Of a DNA stretch of 64,000 nt, positions 63,240 to 64,000 are shown piece after piece (positions within the stretch are counted from its first letter, which is position 1; each line of letters opens with the position of its first letter). Under the pieces are notes generated by a model. That model was not told the origin of the DNA. It did no database searches and was given only the letters and a program-made list of their open reading frames with translations. This stretch comes from Clostridia bacterium (GTDB lineage Bacteria > Bacillota > Clostridia > Christensenellales > Aristaeellaceae), in assembly GCA_017509255.1 (NCBI GenBank), contig JAFWQA010000002.1, positions 1-64,000 on the forward strand, read 5' to 3'. Position numbers and translations under genes: made by a program.

Positions 63240-63416
63240 CGCTGCGTAGAGGCGCCGGAGGACGCAGAAAAGCTGACGGCCGCGGAATACCGCGCGGACG
63301 GGACCGAGCTTGGCCGGAGTGAGATCACGAAGGAAATGTACAGCTACACCGTCTGCTTTGAAAACGGCGGGCAGATCCTGCCCAGCCGGTATCTGCGGAT
63401 CGTCTGGCCGCAGTAA
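63240..63416 (+). pseudogene. C-terminal remnant of an unidentified protein
   Basis: An uninterrupted frame with chromosomal codon use reads EDAEKLTAAEYRADGTELGR ... to SRYLRIVWPQ and a stop. It has no start codon or ribosome binding site except an internal ATG that would leave 26 residues. The 5' end is lost at about 63240, between the XRE gene and the SDR gene. I do not recognise the parent family. Confidence 0.5.
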
Positions 63417-63452
63417 AAAGCACATAACGGAACGCGCCTGCGGCTCCGGCAT

Positions 63453-63482
63453 TTGACAACCGGAAACAAAGAAAGCTACAAT
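63453..63482 (+). promoter_or_regulatory. Promoter of the SDR gene
   Basis: TTGACA, 18-bp spacer, TACAAT, about 40 bases before the ATG. Confidence 0.65.
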
Positions 63483-63522
63483 GATCAACAACGGGCAAAA
63501 AACGGAAAAGGCGGGGAAAAAC

Positions 63523-64000
63523 ATGAGAAAGATCTTTGTGACCGGCGGAGCGGGAGGCCTGGGAATGGCAATCGTCCGGAAGCACCTTTCCCTGGGCGAC
63601 CGCGTGTGGGCGGCGGATGTGAAAAGCAACAGGGAAATGGAGCGGCTGGCGGCGGAGGAAGGCAGGCTGACCTTCCTGTTGTGTGACGTGGCCAGCACGG
63701 AAAGCGTGCGGGAGACGCTGCTGCCGCTGCTGGATGAGATCGGCAGGCTTGATTTTCTGTACAGCTGCGCGGGGGTGTATGACTTCGCGGACAAGGTGCA
63801 GCTGCCTGAAACCGATCTGGATCATGCCGCCGCCATGTACAACATCAACGCGGTCGGCTTTCTCCGGGTGGTGCAGGCGCTTTTCCCGGTCATCCGGGAC
63901 GGAACGGACATCCTGTGCGTGACCAGCGAAGCCGGCAGCATGTCAGCGAACTGGCGTTCCCGTGAATACAGCTACTGTATGTCCAAAGCGGCGGAGAATA
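63523..64000 (+). CDS. Short-chain dehydrogenase/reductase, N-terminal part
   Basis: The window ends inside the gene after 159 codons. TGGAGGLG is the NAD(P)-binding loop, CDVAS the cofactor-binding Asp, CAGVYDF the NAG-equivalent and YSYCMSK the catalytic Tyr-x3-Lys; Ser is in CVTSEAG. Substrate unknown. GGGG precedes the ATG. Confidence 0.85.
   Translation, partial: MRKIFVTGGAGGLGMAIVRKHLSLGDRVWAADVKSNREMERLAAEEGRLTFLLCDVASTESVRETLLPLLDEIGRLDFLYSCAGVYDFADKVQLPETDLDHAAAMYNINAVGFLRVVQALFPVIRDGTDILCVTSEAGSMSANWRSREYSYCMSKAAEN

Overview
The window looks like a GC-rich Bacillota (Firmicutes) chromosome, most likely a gut or rumen Clostridia. The evidence is inference from gene families: a Re-type citrate synthase, DUF975 and DUF1538 proteins, a class B sortase with a signal-peptidase-like partner, PadR and MATE genes, BspA-like leucine-rich-repeat proteins, strong AAGGAGG ribosome binding sites with many GTG/TTG starts, and sigma-A-type TTGACA/TATAAT promoters. 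No ribosomal RNA gene is present to settle the taxonomy.

Layout. 1-1170 is the AT-rich right end of an integrated element. It carries two small divergent genes and short repeats, and ends in a 21-bp copy of a tRNA-Leu 3' end that reads as an attachment site. 1.2-11 kb is housekeeping: a nitrilase-family hydrolase, murG, Re-citrate synthase, a DUF975 membrane protein, a PrsA-like lipoprotein, MTA/SAH nucleosidase, an autoregulated MarR gene, a polyprenyl-linked glycosyltransferase and a flavodiiron protein. 11-21 kb holds a glycosyltransferase-DUF1538-PII-like operon, a long repetitive secreted protein, alanine dehydrogenase, a signal peptidase/sortase pair and trpS. 21.3-27 kb has a ThrH-type phosphatase and a complete polyamine ABC operon (HTH-cupin regulator, potA, potB, potC, potD). 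The PotA has two surface-protein-like repeats inserted in its TOBE region.

27-41 kb is more accessory: a GH43-type glycosidase, tRNA-Val followed by a highly structured non-coding stretch, an AT-rich XRE regulator, a beta-propeller/solute-binding lipoprotein fusion, small ribbon-helix-helix-like and membrane proteins, an LRR-metallopeptidase, a CPBP protease, a YxPDG-repeat protein and a 979-residue BspA-like protein. 41-56 kb returns to metabolism and repair: a tyrosine phosphatase, YccF, PadR with flavodoxin and a ferredoxin remnant, Ogt, an inositol-phosphatase-family protein, Nudix, YdcF, an FMN-binding-type secreted protein, the pseudouridine pair psuK-psuG, MATE, a TIM-barrel isomerase, an M42 peptidase, two coiled-coil membrane proteins and tRNA-Pro. 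56-64 kb is rich in small acetyltransferases, Nudix and regulator genes, and contains at least two decayed gene ends (an esterase C-terminus and an unidentified C-terminus). It closes with the start of a short-chain dehydrogenase.

Connections. Polyamine uptake (potABCD) and a BltD-like polyamine acetyltransferase (60.6-61.0 kb) may act on the same substrates. psuK and psuG catabolise pseudouridine. The sortase and signal-peptidase-like proteins probably handle surface proteins, of which several candidates lie in the window, although none shows an LPXTG-type signal. Several regulators (MarR, HTH-cupin, XRE at 57.4 kb, PadR) have palindromic sites over or near their own or neighbouring promoters.
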